This document shows positions 38,279-45,605 of a stretch of DNA of 64,000 nt, one piece after another. Below the pieces are notes generated by a model. That model was not told the DNA's origin. It saw only the letters and a list, made by a program, of their open reading frames with translations, and did no database searches. The translations under genes were made by a program, and so were the position numbers. Position 1 is the stretch's first letter, and every line of letters begins with the position of its first letter. The stretch is from NCBI RefSeq assembly GCF_003722355.1, contig NZ_QWDD01000001.1, positions 1,860,001-1,924,000 of the forward strand. Direction: 5' to 3'. The stretch comes from Methylocystis hirsuta (GTDB lineage Bacteria; Pseudomonadota; Alphaproteobacteria; Rhizobiales; Beijerinckiaceae).

Positions 38279-40024
38279 TTACTCTTCCTCGTCCTTCTTG
38301 GCTTTCTTGGGCGTCTCTTCCCGGGCCTTGAGCGCCGCGCCGAGAATGTCGCCCAGCGACGCGCCGGAGTCGGCCGAGCCATATTGCGCGATGGCCTCCT
38401 TCTCTTCAGCGACTTCGAGCGCCTTGATCGAGACGGAGACTTTGCGGGCCTTGCGGTCGAACAGCGTCACGCGGGCGTCGACCTTCTCGCCGACGGCGAA
38501 CCGTTCAGGGCGCTGGTCGGCGCGGTCGCGAGCGAGTTCGCTGCGCTTGATGAAGGTGGAGAGATCGGTGCCGGCGATCTTCACGTCGATGCCGGACTCC
38601 TTCACCTCGATCACCTCGCAGGTGACGACGAGGCCCTTTCTGAGCTCGCCGCCTTCTTCGGCGCTGACAGAAGCGAACGGATCGCCCGCAAGCTGCTTGA
38701 CGCCCAGCGAAATGCGCTCCTTCTCCACGTCGACGTCGAGGACCTGGGCGTTGATGACGTCGCCCTTCTTATACTCCTCGATGACCTGCTCGCCGGGACG
38801 GTTCCAGTCGAGATCCGACAGATGGACCATGCCGTCCACGTCGCCGTCGAGCCCGATGAAGAGCCCGAACTCGGTCTTGTTCTTCACTTCGCCAGAGACG
38901 GTCGAGCCGACCGGATGCTTCTCGGCGAAGGCCTCCCACGGATTCTGCAGGCACTGCTTGAGGCCCAGCGAGATTCGGCGTTTGACCGGATCGACCTCGA
39001 GCACCTGAACGTCGACTTCCTGGCTCGTCGAGACGATCTTGCCGGGATGGACGTTCTTTTTCGTCCAGCTCATTTCCGAGACGTGGACGAGGCCTTCGAT
39101 GCCAGGCTCCAGTTCGACGAAAGCGCCGTAGTCGGTGATGTTGGTCACGCGGCCGTGGAATCTGGCGCTGATCGGATATTTCGCCTCGATGCCCTGCCAG
39201 GGATCCTCGAGCAGCTGCTTCATGCCGAGCGAGATGCGGTGCGTCTCGTGATTGATCTTGATGATCTTCACCTTGACGGTCTGACCGATGGTCAGCACCT
39301 CGGACGGGTGATTGACGCGCCGCCAAGCGATATCGGTGACATGCAGCAGGCCGTCGATGCCGCCGAGATCCACGAAGGCGCCGTAGTCGGTGATATTCTT
39401 CACGACGCCGTCGATCACCTGACCCTCTTCGAGGTTGGCGACGATCTCGTGGCGCTGCTCGGCGCGGCTCTCTTCAAGCACGGTGCGGCGCGAGACGACG
39501 ATATTGCCGCGCCGGCGGTCCATCTTCAGGATGTGGAACGGCTGCGGCACGTTCATCAGCGGGCCGACGTCGCGGATCGGTCGGATGTCGACCTGGCTGC
39601 GCGGCAAAAAGGCCACGGCGCCGTCGAGGTCGACGGTGAAGCCGCCCTTGACCTGATTGAAGATGACGCCCTCGACCTTTTCATTGGTCTCGAAGGCTTT
39701 TTCGAGCTTGACCCAGCTCTCTTCGCGCCGCGCCTTGTCGCGCGAAATGACGGCTTCGCCGAGCGCGTTCTCGACGCGCTCCAGGTAGACTTCGACCTCT
39801 TCGCCCACTTGGGGGGCGGGGTCGCGGCCATAGCCGGTGAATTCCTTGATGGCGACGCGGCCCTCGGTCTTGAGGCCGATGTCGATGACGGCGACATCCT
39901 TTTCGATGGCGACGACGCGGCCCTTGATGACGGAGCCTTCGAAGGCCTCGTTCTGGCCATAGCTCTCATCAAGCAGAGCGGCGAAATCTTCGCGCGTAGG
40001 CGCGCGATCGGTCGTGGCGGACAT
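38279..40024 (-). CDS. rpsA: 30S ribosomal protein S1
   Basis: 581 residues. Six S1 OB-fold repeats, visible from repeated cores: VIDIGLKTEG, FTVDLDGAVAFLP, ITDYGAFVDLGGIDGLLH, ITDYGAFVELEPGIEGLVH, KTEFGLFIGLDGDVDGMVH and the weaker last one. Delivers mRNA to the ribosome. The acidic/Lys-rich tail KKAKKDEEE is typical. cmk, its frequent upstream neighbour, is not present; instead a 553-bp intergenic region follows. Confidence 0.96.
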   Translation of the reverse strand: MSATTDRAPTREDFAALLDESYGQNEAFEGSVIKGRVVAIEKDVAVIDIGLKTEGRVAIKEFTGYGRDPAPQVGEEVEVYLERVENALGEAVISRDKARREESWVKLEKAFETNEKVEGVIFNQVKGGFTVDLDGAVAFLPRSQVDIRPIRDVGPLMNVPQPFHILKMDRRRGNIVVSRRTVLEESRAEQRHEIVANLEEGQVIDGVVKNITDYGAFVDLGGIDGLLHVTDIAWRRVNHPSEVLTIGQTVKVKIIKINHETHRISLGMKQLLEDPWQGIEAKYPISARFHGRVTNITDYGAFVELEPGIEGLVHVSEMSWTKKNVHPGKIVSTSQEVDVQVLEVDPVKRRISLGLKQCLQNPWEAFAEKHPVGSTVSGEVKNKTEFGLFIGLDGDVDGMVHLSDLDWNRPGEQVIEEYKKGDVINAQVLDVDVEKERISLGVKQLAGDPFASVSAEEGGELRKGLVVTCEVIEVKESGIDVKIAGTDLSTFIKRSELARDRADQRPERFAVGEKVDARVTLFDRKARKVSVSIKALEVAEEKEAIAQYGSADSGASLGDILGAALKAREETPKKAKKDEEE

Positions 40025-40132
40025 TTGTTCTCCTGAGAGCCCAGAGAGGGCGGCGCCGGCATGGGTTAGCGTTGCAGATCGGCTTTCGGCGATCGGACGT
40101 CCCCCGCGGCTAAAACGCGAGGCTGGACGAAA

Positions 40133-40149
40133 AGTTCGCTAAGCGAACT
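40133..40149. promoter_or_regulatory. Perfect 17-nt palindrome upstream of rpsA
   Basis: AGTTCGCT-A-AGCGAACT, perfectly symmetric with a single central base. It lies 109 bp upstream of the rpsA start codon. It could be an operator for a dimeric repressor; no transcription-termination signal follows it. Confidence 0.4.
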
Positions 40150-40505
40150 GCCGGCGCGGCCCGATGTCGAAAACCAAAGCGAATGCCCCGGCTTGGTTAC
40201 CGAGGCGGGGCCTATCTACCAGCGGCGCGCCGCCGTCGCAAGCGCGCCAAAAAGAAAAGCGTCGACGCAGCCTGCGCAAAGCCATGATATTGCGCTGCAA
40301 TAAGTTAACAATATACTGTTTTAATATAATAATCATAACGCAAAAAGGCTCGTTTGTTGGCGAATTTCTCGCTAGCGGAATCGCAGCCGCACGCATAGTC
40401 TGCGTCCCACTGCCACGCTTCGGCGCGCCGCCAGGCGTCAGCGGCGGCGCAGCCGCCGTCCTGAACTGGCGCGCCGGGCCGCTTGGCCGAAGCCCAGTAG
40501 AACTT

Positions 40506-40533
40506 CGCTTTCGCCGTCCAGACGGCGAAAGCG
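40506..40533 (+). promoter_or_regulatory. 13-bp hairpin in the leader of the bufferin-like operon
   Basis: CGCTTTCGCCGTC, two-base loop CA, then the exact complement. The stem is 13 bp with no mismatch. No T-tract follows, so it is not a simple terminator. It ends 44 bases before the precursor start. Candidate RNA-level control element or repressor-binding site. Confidence 0.5.
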
Positions 40534-40577
40534 TCGACTTCCCGTCGTTGCGATAGGGATATAAAGAGGAGAAAGAG

Positions 40578-40808
40578 ATGAAGAGCAATATTATTTCAGG
40601 TTCGGCTCTCGCCGCCGCCGCCGTCGCCCTTGCTCTGAGCGGCGCGTCGGTTGCGCCCGCCCACGCGCATTCCGCGAAGTCGACCCACGCGAAGACCCAT
40701 TGCGGCGCCAAGGGAACTTGCCGCGGCATGGCCAAATGCCACCACAAGGCGCAGTGCCACCATCACAAGGGCCACTGCAACATGAAGAGCCGCTGCCACA
40801 CCAAGTAA
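40578..40808 (+). CDS. Bufferin-like Cys/His-rich RiPP precursor
   Basis: 76 residues; strong ribosome site GAGGAGAAAGAG before ATG 40578. Residues 1-30 are a signal peptide (cleavage near AHA-H). The mature part is only ~46 residues, rich in His and Lys, with Cys at 42, 48, 54, 60, 67 and 73. It is followed by DUF692 (MNIO) and DUF2063 genes, the set that makes bufferins: secreted peptides whose Cys are turned into metal-binding heterocycles. Established bufferins bind copper. Six Cys in this even spacing is not the layout of the DUF2282 bufferins I know, so the subfamily is uncertain. Inference: periplasmic copper buffering. Confidence 0.75.
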   Translation: MKSNIISGSALAAAAVALALSGASVAPAHAHSAKSTHAKTHCGAKGTCRGMAKCHHKAQCHHHKGHCNMKSRCHTK

Positions 40809-40817
40809 TCGCCTTGT

Positions 40818-40846
40818 GCGGGGGCGGCTCTTAGGGCGGCCCCCGC
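40818..40846 (+). promoter_or_regulatory. Intercistronic hairpin after the precursor gene
   Basis: GCGGGGGC at 40818-40825 pairs with GCCCCCGC at 40839-40846 between the precursor stop and the enzyme gene. A stem here, without a T-tract, would protect the short precursor mRNA or partly stop transcription, making more precursor than enzyme. Confidence 0.5.
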
Positions 40847-40898
40847 CACGCTGATGCGGCTCCGGCATGAGCGGCGATGCCTGAGAGGGGAACACGTC

Positions 40899-41744
40899 AT
40901 GGAAAAGCCCCCGCCGCTTGGCTACGGCTTGGGCCTGCGGCCAATCTATTATGAAGAGATCCTGTCGTCGCGCCCGCCGATCGACTGGTTCGAAATCATT
41001 TCTGAAAACTACATGCTCGCCGGCGGCCGGCCTCTGGCGATGTTGGAGCGGATACGCGCCGATTATCCCGTCGTCATGCATGGCGTCTCGATGTCGCTTG
41101 CGTCAACCGATCCGCTCAACTTCGATTATTTGCGGCAGTTGAAGGCGCTCGCTGAACGCGTCCAGCCGGCATGGGTTTCAGATCACATCGCCTGGACGGG
41201 CGTTCATGGCGTGACGCTCCACGATCTGCTGCCCATTCCCTATACGCGCGAATCGCTTGCACATGTCGTCGAGCGCATCCAACGCGTGCAGGACTTTCTC
41301 AAGCGCCGTCTGGTTGTTGAAAACGCCTCGACCTACGTGTCCTTTGTCGATTCGGAGATGAGCGAACACGAGTTCGTTCGCGAAATGGCCGAGCGCGCCG
41401 ACTGCCTGTTGCTGCTCGACGTCAACAATGTTTTCGTTTCGAGCTTCAACCACGGCTTCGATCCGGTCGCTTTCATCGATGGCGTTCCGGCCGATCGCGT
41501 CGTGCAATTTCACATGGCGGGTCATACCAATAATGAGACTCATCGCGTCGACACACACGATCAGCCGGTCTGTGATGAGGTCTGGGCGCTCTATGAGCAC
41601 GCACGTCGGCGCTGCGGCGACGTCTCCGCGATGATTGAGCGCGACGACAATTATCCGCCGCTCGCGGAGCTTTTGGACGAACTCCAGAATATGCGCGATA
41701 TCGACGCCCGCATCTCAAAAGAGCAAGCGCTCAGCGCGGCATGA
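40899..41744 (+). CDS. DUF692/MNIO family peptide-modifying enzyme (BufB-like)
   Basis: 281 residues from ATG 40899 (GAGAGGGG upstream). DUF692 proteins are multinuclear non-heme iron oxygenases that convert peptide Cys into new groups (MbnB, TglH, BufB). TIM-barrel with metal-binding residues expected at ENY (ISENYML), VMHGVSMS, SDHIAW, VENASTYVS, LLLDVNNVFVSSFNHG, HMAGHTN and MIERDDNYPP; all these are present. Overlaps the partner gene by 4 bp (ATGA at 41741-41744), so the two subunits are coupled. Substrate is presumably the upstream Cys-rich peptide. Confidence 0.87.
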   Translation: MEKPPPLGYGLGLRPIYYEEILSSRPPIDWFEIISENYMLAGGRPLAMLERIRADYPVVMHGVSMSLASTDPLNFDYLRQLKALAERVQPAWVSDHIAWTGVHGVTLHDLLPIPYTRESLAHVVERIQRVQDFLKRRLVVENASTYVSFVDSEMSEHEFVREMAERADCLLLLDVNNVFVSSFNHGFDPVAFIDGVPADRVVQFHMAGHTNNETHRVDTHDQPVCDEVWALYEHARRRCGDVSAMIERDDNYPPLAELLDELQNMRDIDARISKEQALSAA

Positions 41745-42580
41745 AACTCGCCGATTTTCAGTCTCTGTTTCAGCAGCGTGTGCTGGCCGGCTCTGGAGAA
41801 GCGGACAAGCCTCTCCTGAAAAAATTGAGGCCGTCGCCGCGCGGCGCCACGCCAGAGACGCTGCTGGACGTCTATCAGACCGGCTACCGCATACGACTGG
41901 CGGACTTTGTCTCGCAGGATCACCCGGGACTGCGCGCGATTCTCGGAGACGAGGCGTTTGACGCGCTGGTCGACGACTACATCGACCAATGTCCGTCGCG
42001 CGATCCGAACGCCCGCTGGTTTACGACCGGACTGCCGGACTTCATGCGCGAAAATGCGCGCTGGCGCGACGATGGTGTTGCCGTGTCCATGGCGCTGTTT
42101 GAGCGCGCCATGGTCGACGCCTTCGACTCCGCTGACAAAACGCCGGTGACGGTGCAGGCGCTGGCTGGATTTGCGCCCGACGATTGGGCGCGGCTCGCCT
42201 TCGAATTCGACCCGAGCCTAACGCTGCTCGAACTCGTCGCCGGCACGGTCGAGGCCTATAACGCGGCGATCAGCGAGGAGGCGCCGGCGAAAGTCGATAA
42301 GCCCGCGGCGGGCGATCAAATCGAATATGCCGCCGTATGGCGCGTCGATCATGAATCGGCCTATCGCCAGCTCGAGCCCGACGAATATGTGGCGCTTTCC
42401 GAAGCGCGCGCCGGCCACGCCTTCGGCGACATTTGTCAGATGACCGCCTTTCAGCAGGCGGGCGAGATTGCGCCAGAGCGGCTGGCGCAATCTCTGTCGA
42501 GCTGGTTCGAGGACGGCATGATTATCGGCGTGCGCGTCCGCGGGGCCGATCAGTCTTCGAACACGCCTTCAAGCGCGTAG
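41741..42580 (+). CDS. DUF2063 family partner protein (BufC-like)
   Basis: 279 residues. N-terminal DUF2063 domain (about 1-95: FQSLFQQRVL, YQTGYRIRLADFVSQDHPGLRAILGD, RDPNARWFTTGLPDFM), which binds the precursor leader in related RiPP systems such as MbnC/HvfC. The C-terminal half is a variable helical domain. It forms a complex with the DUF692 enzyme in known systems. Start overlaps the enzyme stop; its 3' end overlaps the convergent Fae-like gene by 31 bp. Confidence 0.82.
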   Translation: MKLADFQSLFQQRVLAGSGEADKPLLKKLRPSPRGATPETLLDVYQTGYRIRLADFVSQDHPGLRAILGDEAFDALVDDYIDQCPSRDPNARWFTTGLPDFMRENARWRDDGVAVSMALFERAMVDAFDSADKTPVTVQALAGFAPDDWARLAFEFDPSLTLLELVAGTVEAYNAAISEEAPAKVDKPAAGDQIEYAAVWRVDHESAYRQLEPDEYVALSEARAGHAFGDICQMTAFQQAGEIAPERLAQSLSSWFEDGMIIGVRVRGADQSSNTPSSA

Positions 42581-43092
42581 TGCTGGACGCTCTTGCGGTT
42601 GGCGATGAGCTCGTCGGCGGTCGGCTCGCCCTTCATGGCGCGAGAGATCGCGAGCTTCGTCGCTTCGTAATTGGTGCGATAGAGATCTTTCTTGTCGAGC
42701 TCCGCATGGTTGGCGCAACGCGGATCGAGCCAAACCATGATGATCATGCAGAGCTCGTTGAGCTGATCCTTGGGGAGAATCCCTTCGGCGATGCAGTCGA
42801 CAATGGCGTCGCCGGTCGCCGCCTGCACGACGCCGCCGAGAAGCTCCACGTAATCTTCCGATTTGACCGTCATTTTCGTGGTCATCATCGTCGCCGGCCG
42901 CACCTGCTGGTTGAGGTCGCGGATGACGAACATGCGCGGATGGCCGGCGACCTGGCCGGCCATGCTGGCGAAGGCGTGCCCAACCGGGCCCTTGACGTTG
43001 CCGATCATCACTTCCGGCATGGCGTCGGTATATTGTCCGTCCGCGGCCAGAACCGTCGCTTCGCCCGTCGCCAGCCAGATATGCTCGGTCAT
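42550..43092 (-). CDS. Formaldehyde-activating enzyme homologue (Fae-like), catalytic His absent
   Basis: 180 residues. Fae family shown by VGHAFA(S), EGILPKDQLNELCMIIMVWL, YRTNYEATKLAISRAMKGEP and RKSVQHY. Fae condenses formaldehyde with tetrahydromethanopterin, central to methylotrophy. In Methylobacterium Fae the catalytic His17 stands in AHIDL; here the matching segment reads AMPEV (Met25), so ordinary Fae catalysis is unlikely. It resembles the paralogous Fae2/Fae3 forms rather than housekeeping Fae. Overlaps the 3' end of the bufferin operon by 31 bp, convergent. Confidence 0.85.
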   Translation of the reverse strand: MTEHIWLATGEATVLAADGQYTDAMPEVMIGNVKGPVGHAFASMAGQVAGHPRMFVIRDLNQQVRPATMMTTKMTVKSEDYVELLGGVVQAATGDAIVDCIAEGILPKDQLNELCMIIMVWLDPRCANHAELDKKDLYRTNYEATKLAISRAMKGEPTADELIANRKSVQHYALEGVFED

Positions 43093-43187
43093 ATGAACCC
43101 CTCTATGGAGCGTTATATTTGCGGCATAGCATTGGCAGCCTTTGTGTGAAAGAGGGGCGATATTTCCTTTTTACCCGGGATTTTGGC

Positions 43188-44153
43188 TCATCCGCTTCGA
43201 AACGGGATCGTTGAGCATATCATCCGTTCTTTCAATTCTGAGCGCCCTAATGCCTCAATCATTTTGGTGATTGCGAATTGGGCAAGAGGCGATGATAGGG
43301 AAGGTCCAAGAATTATTCTGTCGATTATTTTAGATAGCGAAAACTCAGGTTCAGCCAGATCGGGCATATATTCGATTTTGAATTTGAGTTTCGGTTCGAC
43401 ACCCTTATGCCCAATTGAATAGCTGAACATCGCGTCAAAACTTTTTCCTTGATCTCTCTCTCTCATATAAACAACGCGCCACTCACGTTCCTCGCTAAAC
43501 CCCTTATCCTTTGTAAAAATTGCAACAATCTTCAAACATTCAAAGAAAGCATGGGCGGCAACAATCAGCTTGTCGTTAGGAATTGCCGATCGCTTGAGAA
43601 TTTCGCAGAATTTTGTGATTAAGCCTCTCAATATCTGAGTTCTTTGCTCGACGGACGCATAACGCACTCTTGAAATAACTAATGGTGACCGCTCCTGTTC
43701 CGAGAGTTTAGCCGTGTCGAAGATGATTGCTACGCCATTTCCGTTGCCACCATAGCCACGCCACATTGACAATAATCCATCAGTGTCATCCAGATCATGT
43801 TCGGATAGACAGAATACATACGTGTCAATGAGGTGGTTGTCGGCGAAAAAATTATAGCAAGTGCTTAACGCAGATTTGAGAGCCTCGAATCGTTCCTTAT
43901 TGTCACAAGCGGATTCGACTTCAGCGCTCGTTAAGAACAAGTCCGTTCCCGTGTTGATTCCAAAACGAACCTCTTCGATATCATTCATAAAGAGAGGGTT
44001 TGAAAACCAGATCTCGTTGTTGCGTAAGATCGCCTCAAGCGCAGGTACTGATGTATAATGCGCAAGAAGCGGACGGCATTGTGGAAAAGAGTCGGTTTCC
44101 ACAACGCTTGAGAACAATCGATCGAATAAGCTAAAAATCTGAAGATCGCTCAT
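43188..44153 (-). CDS. DUF2971 family protein, probably acquired
   Basis: 321 residues. The DUF2971 signature is seen at the N-terminus (LLAHYTSVPALEAILRNNEIWFSNPLFMNDIEEVRFG) and later in SMWRGYGGNGNGVAI. The function of the family is unknown; members are frequent in defence and mobile regions. Codon use is clearly AT-richer than its neighbours (many TTT, AAA, AAT codons), which suggests recent transfer. The HYT and MND motifs are the likely active-site positions. Lies between the Fae-like gene and pyrD on the minus strand, 18 bp after pyrD, so it may be read through from it. Confidence 0.75.
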   Translation of the reverse strand: MSDLQIFSLFDRLFSSVVETDSFPQCRPLLAHYTSVPALEAILRNNEIWFSNPLFMNDIEEVRFGINTGTDLFLTSAEVESACDNKERFEALKSALSTCYNFFADNHLIDTYVFCLSEHDLDDTDGLLSMWRGYGGNGNGVAIIFDTAKLSEQERSPLVISRVRYASVEQRTQILRGLITKFCEILKRSAIPNDKLIVAAHAFFECLKIVAIFTKDKGFSEEREWRVVYMRERDQGKSFDAMFSYSIGHKGVEPKLKFKIEYMPDLAEPEFSLSKIIDRIILGPSLSSPLAQFAITKMIEALGRSELKERMICSTIPFRSG

Positions 44154-44171
44154 AGTAATTTAGGCCCACCC

Positions 44172-45233
44172 TCATTTTGAGGAGACGTTTTGTGCGCTCC
44201 TGCCAGAAAGTGTTGACAGTGATACTCCGCTCTCTCTTAACCGTTCAAGGATTCCGTTCTTAATTCGTTTCACGAGACCGGGCCCTTTATAGATGAGCGC
44301 GGAATAAAGCTGCACCAGCGTCGCGCCGGCTTCGAGCTTGGCGAGCGCCGCTTCTGCGCCGTCGACGCCGCCGACGCCGATCAGGGGGAACTGCCCTTCC
44401 ACGCGCAAAAATGTTTGCGCGAGCATGCGCGTCGAGAGATCGAACAGCGGCGCGCCGGAGAGGCCGCCGCTCTCCTTCGCAAAATGCGAGCGCAGCGTTA
44501 GGGGCCGCGAAATCGTCGTGTTCGACACGATCATGCCGTCGATGCGCCGATCGCGCGCGACGCGCACGATTGCGTCGAGCTGCGCGAGCGTGAGGTCCGG
44601 CGCGATTTTGAGGAGCAGGGGCCGTCGAACCGGCGCCGCGTCGCGCGCTTCGATGACGCGCGCGAGCAGCTCGGAAAGCGCTTCCGGCTCCTGAAGGTCG
44701 CGCAGGCCCGGCGTATTCGGCGAACTGACGTTGATCGTAAAATAGCTTGCGACGTCGGCAAAGGCATGCACGCCAGCGACATAGTCCGCCATGCGGTCAG
44801 CCGCGTCTTTGTTTGCGCCGATATTGACGCCGACGATTCCTCGCCGAGCGCGCTTTGACAGGCGCGCCAGCGCCGGCGCATGGCCGTCATTGTTGAAGCC
44901 GTAGCGATTGATGACGGCGCGGTCCTCGATGAGTCGAAAGGCGCGCGGACGCGGATTGCCGGGCTGCGCGCGCGGCGTCAGCGTGCCGACTTCGACAAAG
45001 CCGAACCCGAGACCGAGCATGGCGTCGGCGACTTCGGCATTTTTGTCGAAGCCTGCCGCAAGGCCGATCGGATTGGGAAAGTCGAGACCGAAGGCGTGGA
45101 CCGCGAGACGCGGATCATTCGCCGGCGGCGCACGATAGGGCAGCAGTTTCAGCGCCGCGATCGTCGCGTGATGCGCCGTTTCAGCGTCGAGCAGGCGCAA
45201 AAGCGGCGACGCGATCGCGAAGGCGTCCGTCAT
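44172..45233 (-). CDS. pyrD: Dihydroorotate dehydrogenase (quinone), class 2
   Basis: 353 residues. Oxidises dihydroorotate to orotate with quinone, at the membrane. [20 protein letters not shown] motif ([16 protein letters not shown]), then [20 protein letters not shown] with the class 2 catalytic Ser, VSNTTISRP and [10 protein letters not shown]. The C-terminal ~15 residues are Ser/Lys-rich and are not conserved in the family. Overlaps the DUF952 gene by 4 bp (ATGA at 45230-45233). Confidence 0.93.
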   Translation of the reverse strand: MTDAFAIASPLLRLLDAETAHHATIAALKLLPYRAPPANDPRLAVHAFGLDFPNPIGLAAGFDKNAEVADAMLGLGFGFVEVGTLTPRAQPGNPRPRAFRLIEDRAVINRYGFNNDGHAPALARLSKRARRGIVGVNIGANKDAADRMADYVAGVHAFADVASYFTINVSSPNTPGLRDLQEPEALSELLARVIEARDAAPVRRPLLLKIAPDLTLAQLDAIVRVARDRRIDGMIVSNTTISRPLTLRSHFAKESGGLSGAPLFDLSTRMLAQTFLRVEGQFPLIGVGGVDGAEAALAKLEAGATLVQLYSALIYKGPGLVKRIKNGILERLRESGVSLSTLSGRSAQNVSSK

Positions 45234-45574
45234 TCGAGGAGGGCCGAAAAATCATGCCGGCCGTCCGCGCCTAAGGGCAGCAGATCGACGCGCGCAACCG
45301 ACTCGAGAGGAAGCGACGCATAAAGATGCGGGAAAGGCGCGCCGCCGCGAGAGACTTCCCATCGCAGCGCCTCCCCCAGCTTCGTGAAGTCGACGGCGAC
45401 GAGCAGCAGATCGGTTTGGCCGGCGAAATATTTCGCCGCTGTTTCCTCGACCTGATCCGCTGCCGAAAAATGAATGAAGCCGTCGGCGAGGTCGACCGCC
45501 GCGCCGCTAAAGACGCCCGCCGCTTCCGCCGCGCGCCACTCGGATTGCGAAACGATTTTGTAAATATGAGTCAC
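45230..45574 (-). CDS. DUF952 family protein
   Basis: 114 residues. DUF952 signature: [34 protein letters not shown] near the start, then VEETAAKYF and [14 protein letters not shown] small soluble protein found very often next to pyrD in alphaproteobacteria; the ATGA overlap with pyrD confirms an operon. The fold of the family relates to ADP-ribosyltransferases or RNA-end enzymes, but no activity is proven. Confidence 0.85.
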   Translation of the reverse strand: MTHIYKIVSQSEWRAAEAAGVFSGAAVDLADGFIHFSAADQVEETAAKYFAGQTDLLLVAVDFTKLGEALRWEVSRGGAPFPHLYASLPLESVARVDLLPLGADGRHDFSALLE

Positions 45575-45605
45575 CGGCCCACCAGCCTTTGCTCCGCGCG
45601 CCGAG

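Larger units (their letters stand above)
40025..40577. other. Long intergenic region between rpsA and the bufferin-like operon
   Basis: Divergent region of 553 bp. It holds a perfect 17-nt palindrome (40133-40149), a strongly AT-rich patch at about 40300-40345 with TTAACA (40305-40310) and TATAAT (40325-40330) boxes, and a 13-bp perfect hairpin at 40506-40533. The AT patch is promoter-like; with AATAAT at 40328-40333 the spacing is 17 bp. I see no ORF that I would support. Confidence 0.55.

Noticed and set aside
38384..40036. 550-residue open frame antisense to rpsA
   Set aside because: It is the complement of the strongly conserved S1 protein gene in GC-rich DNA; no ribosome site and no family similarity.
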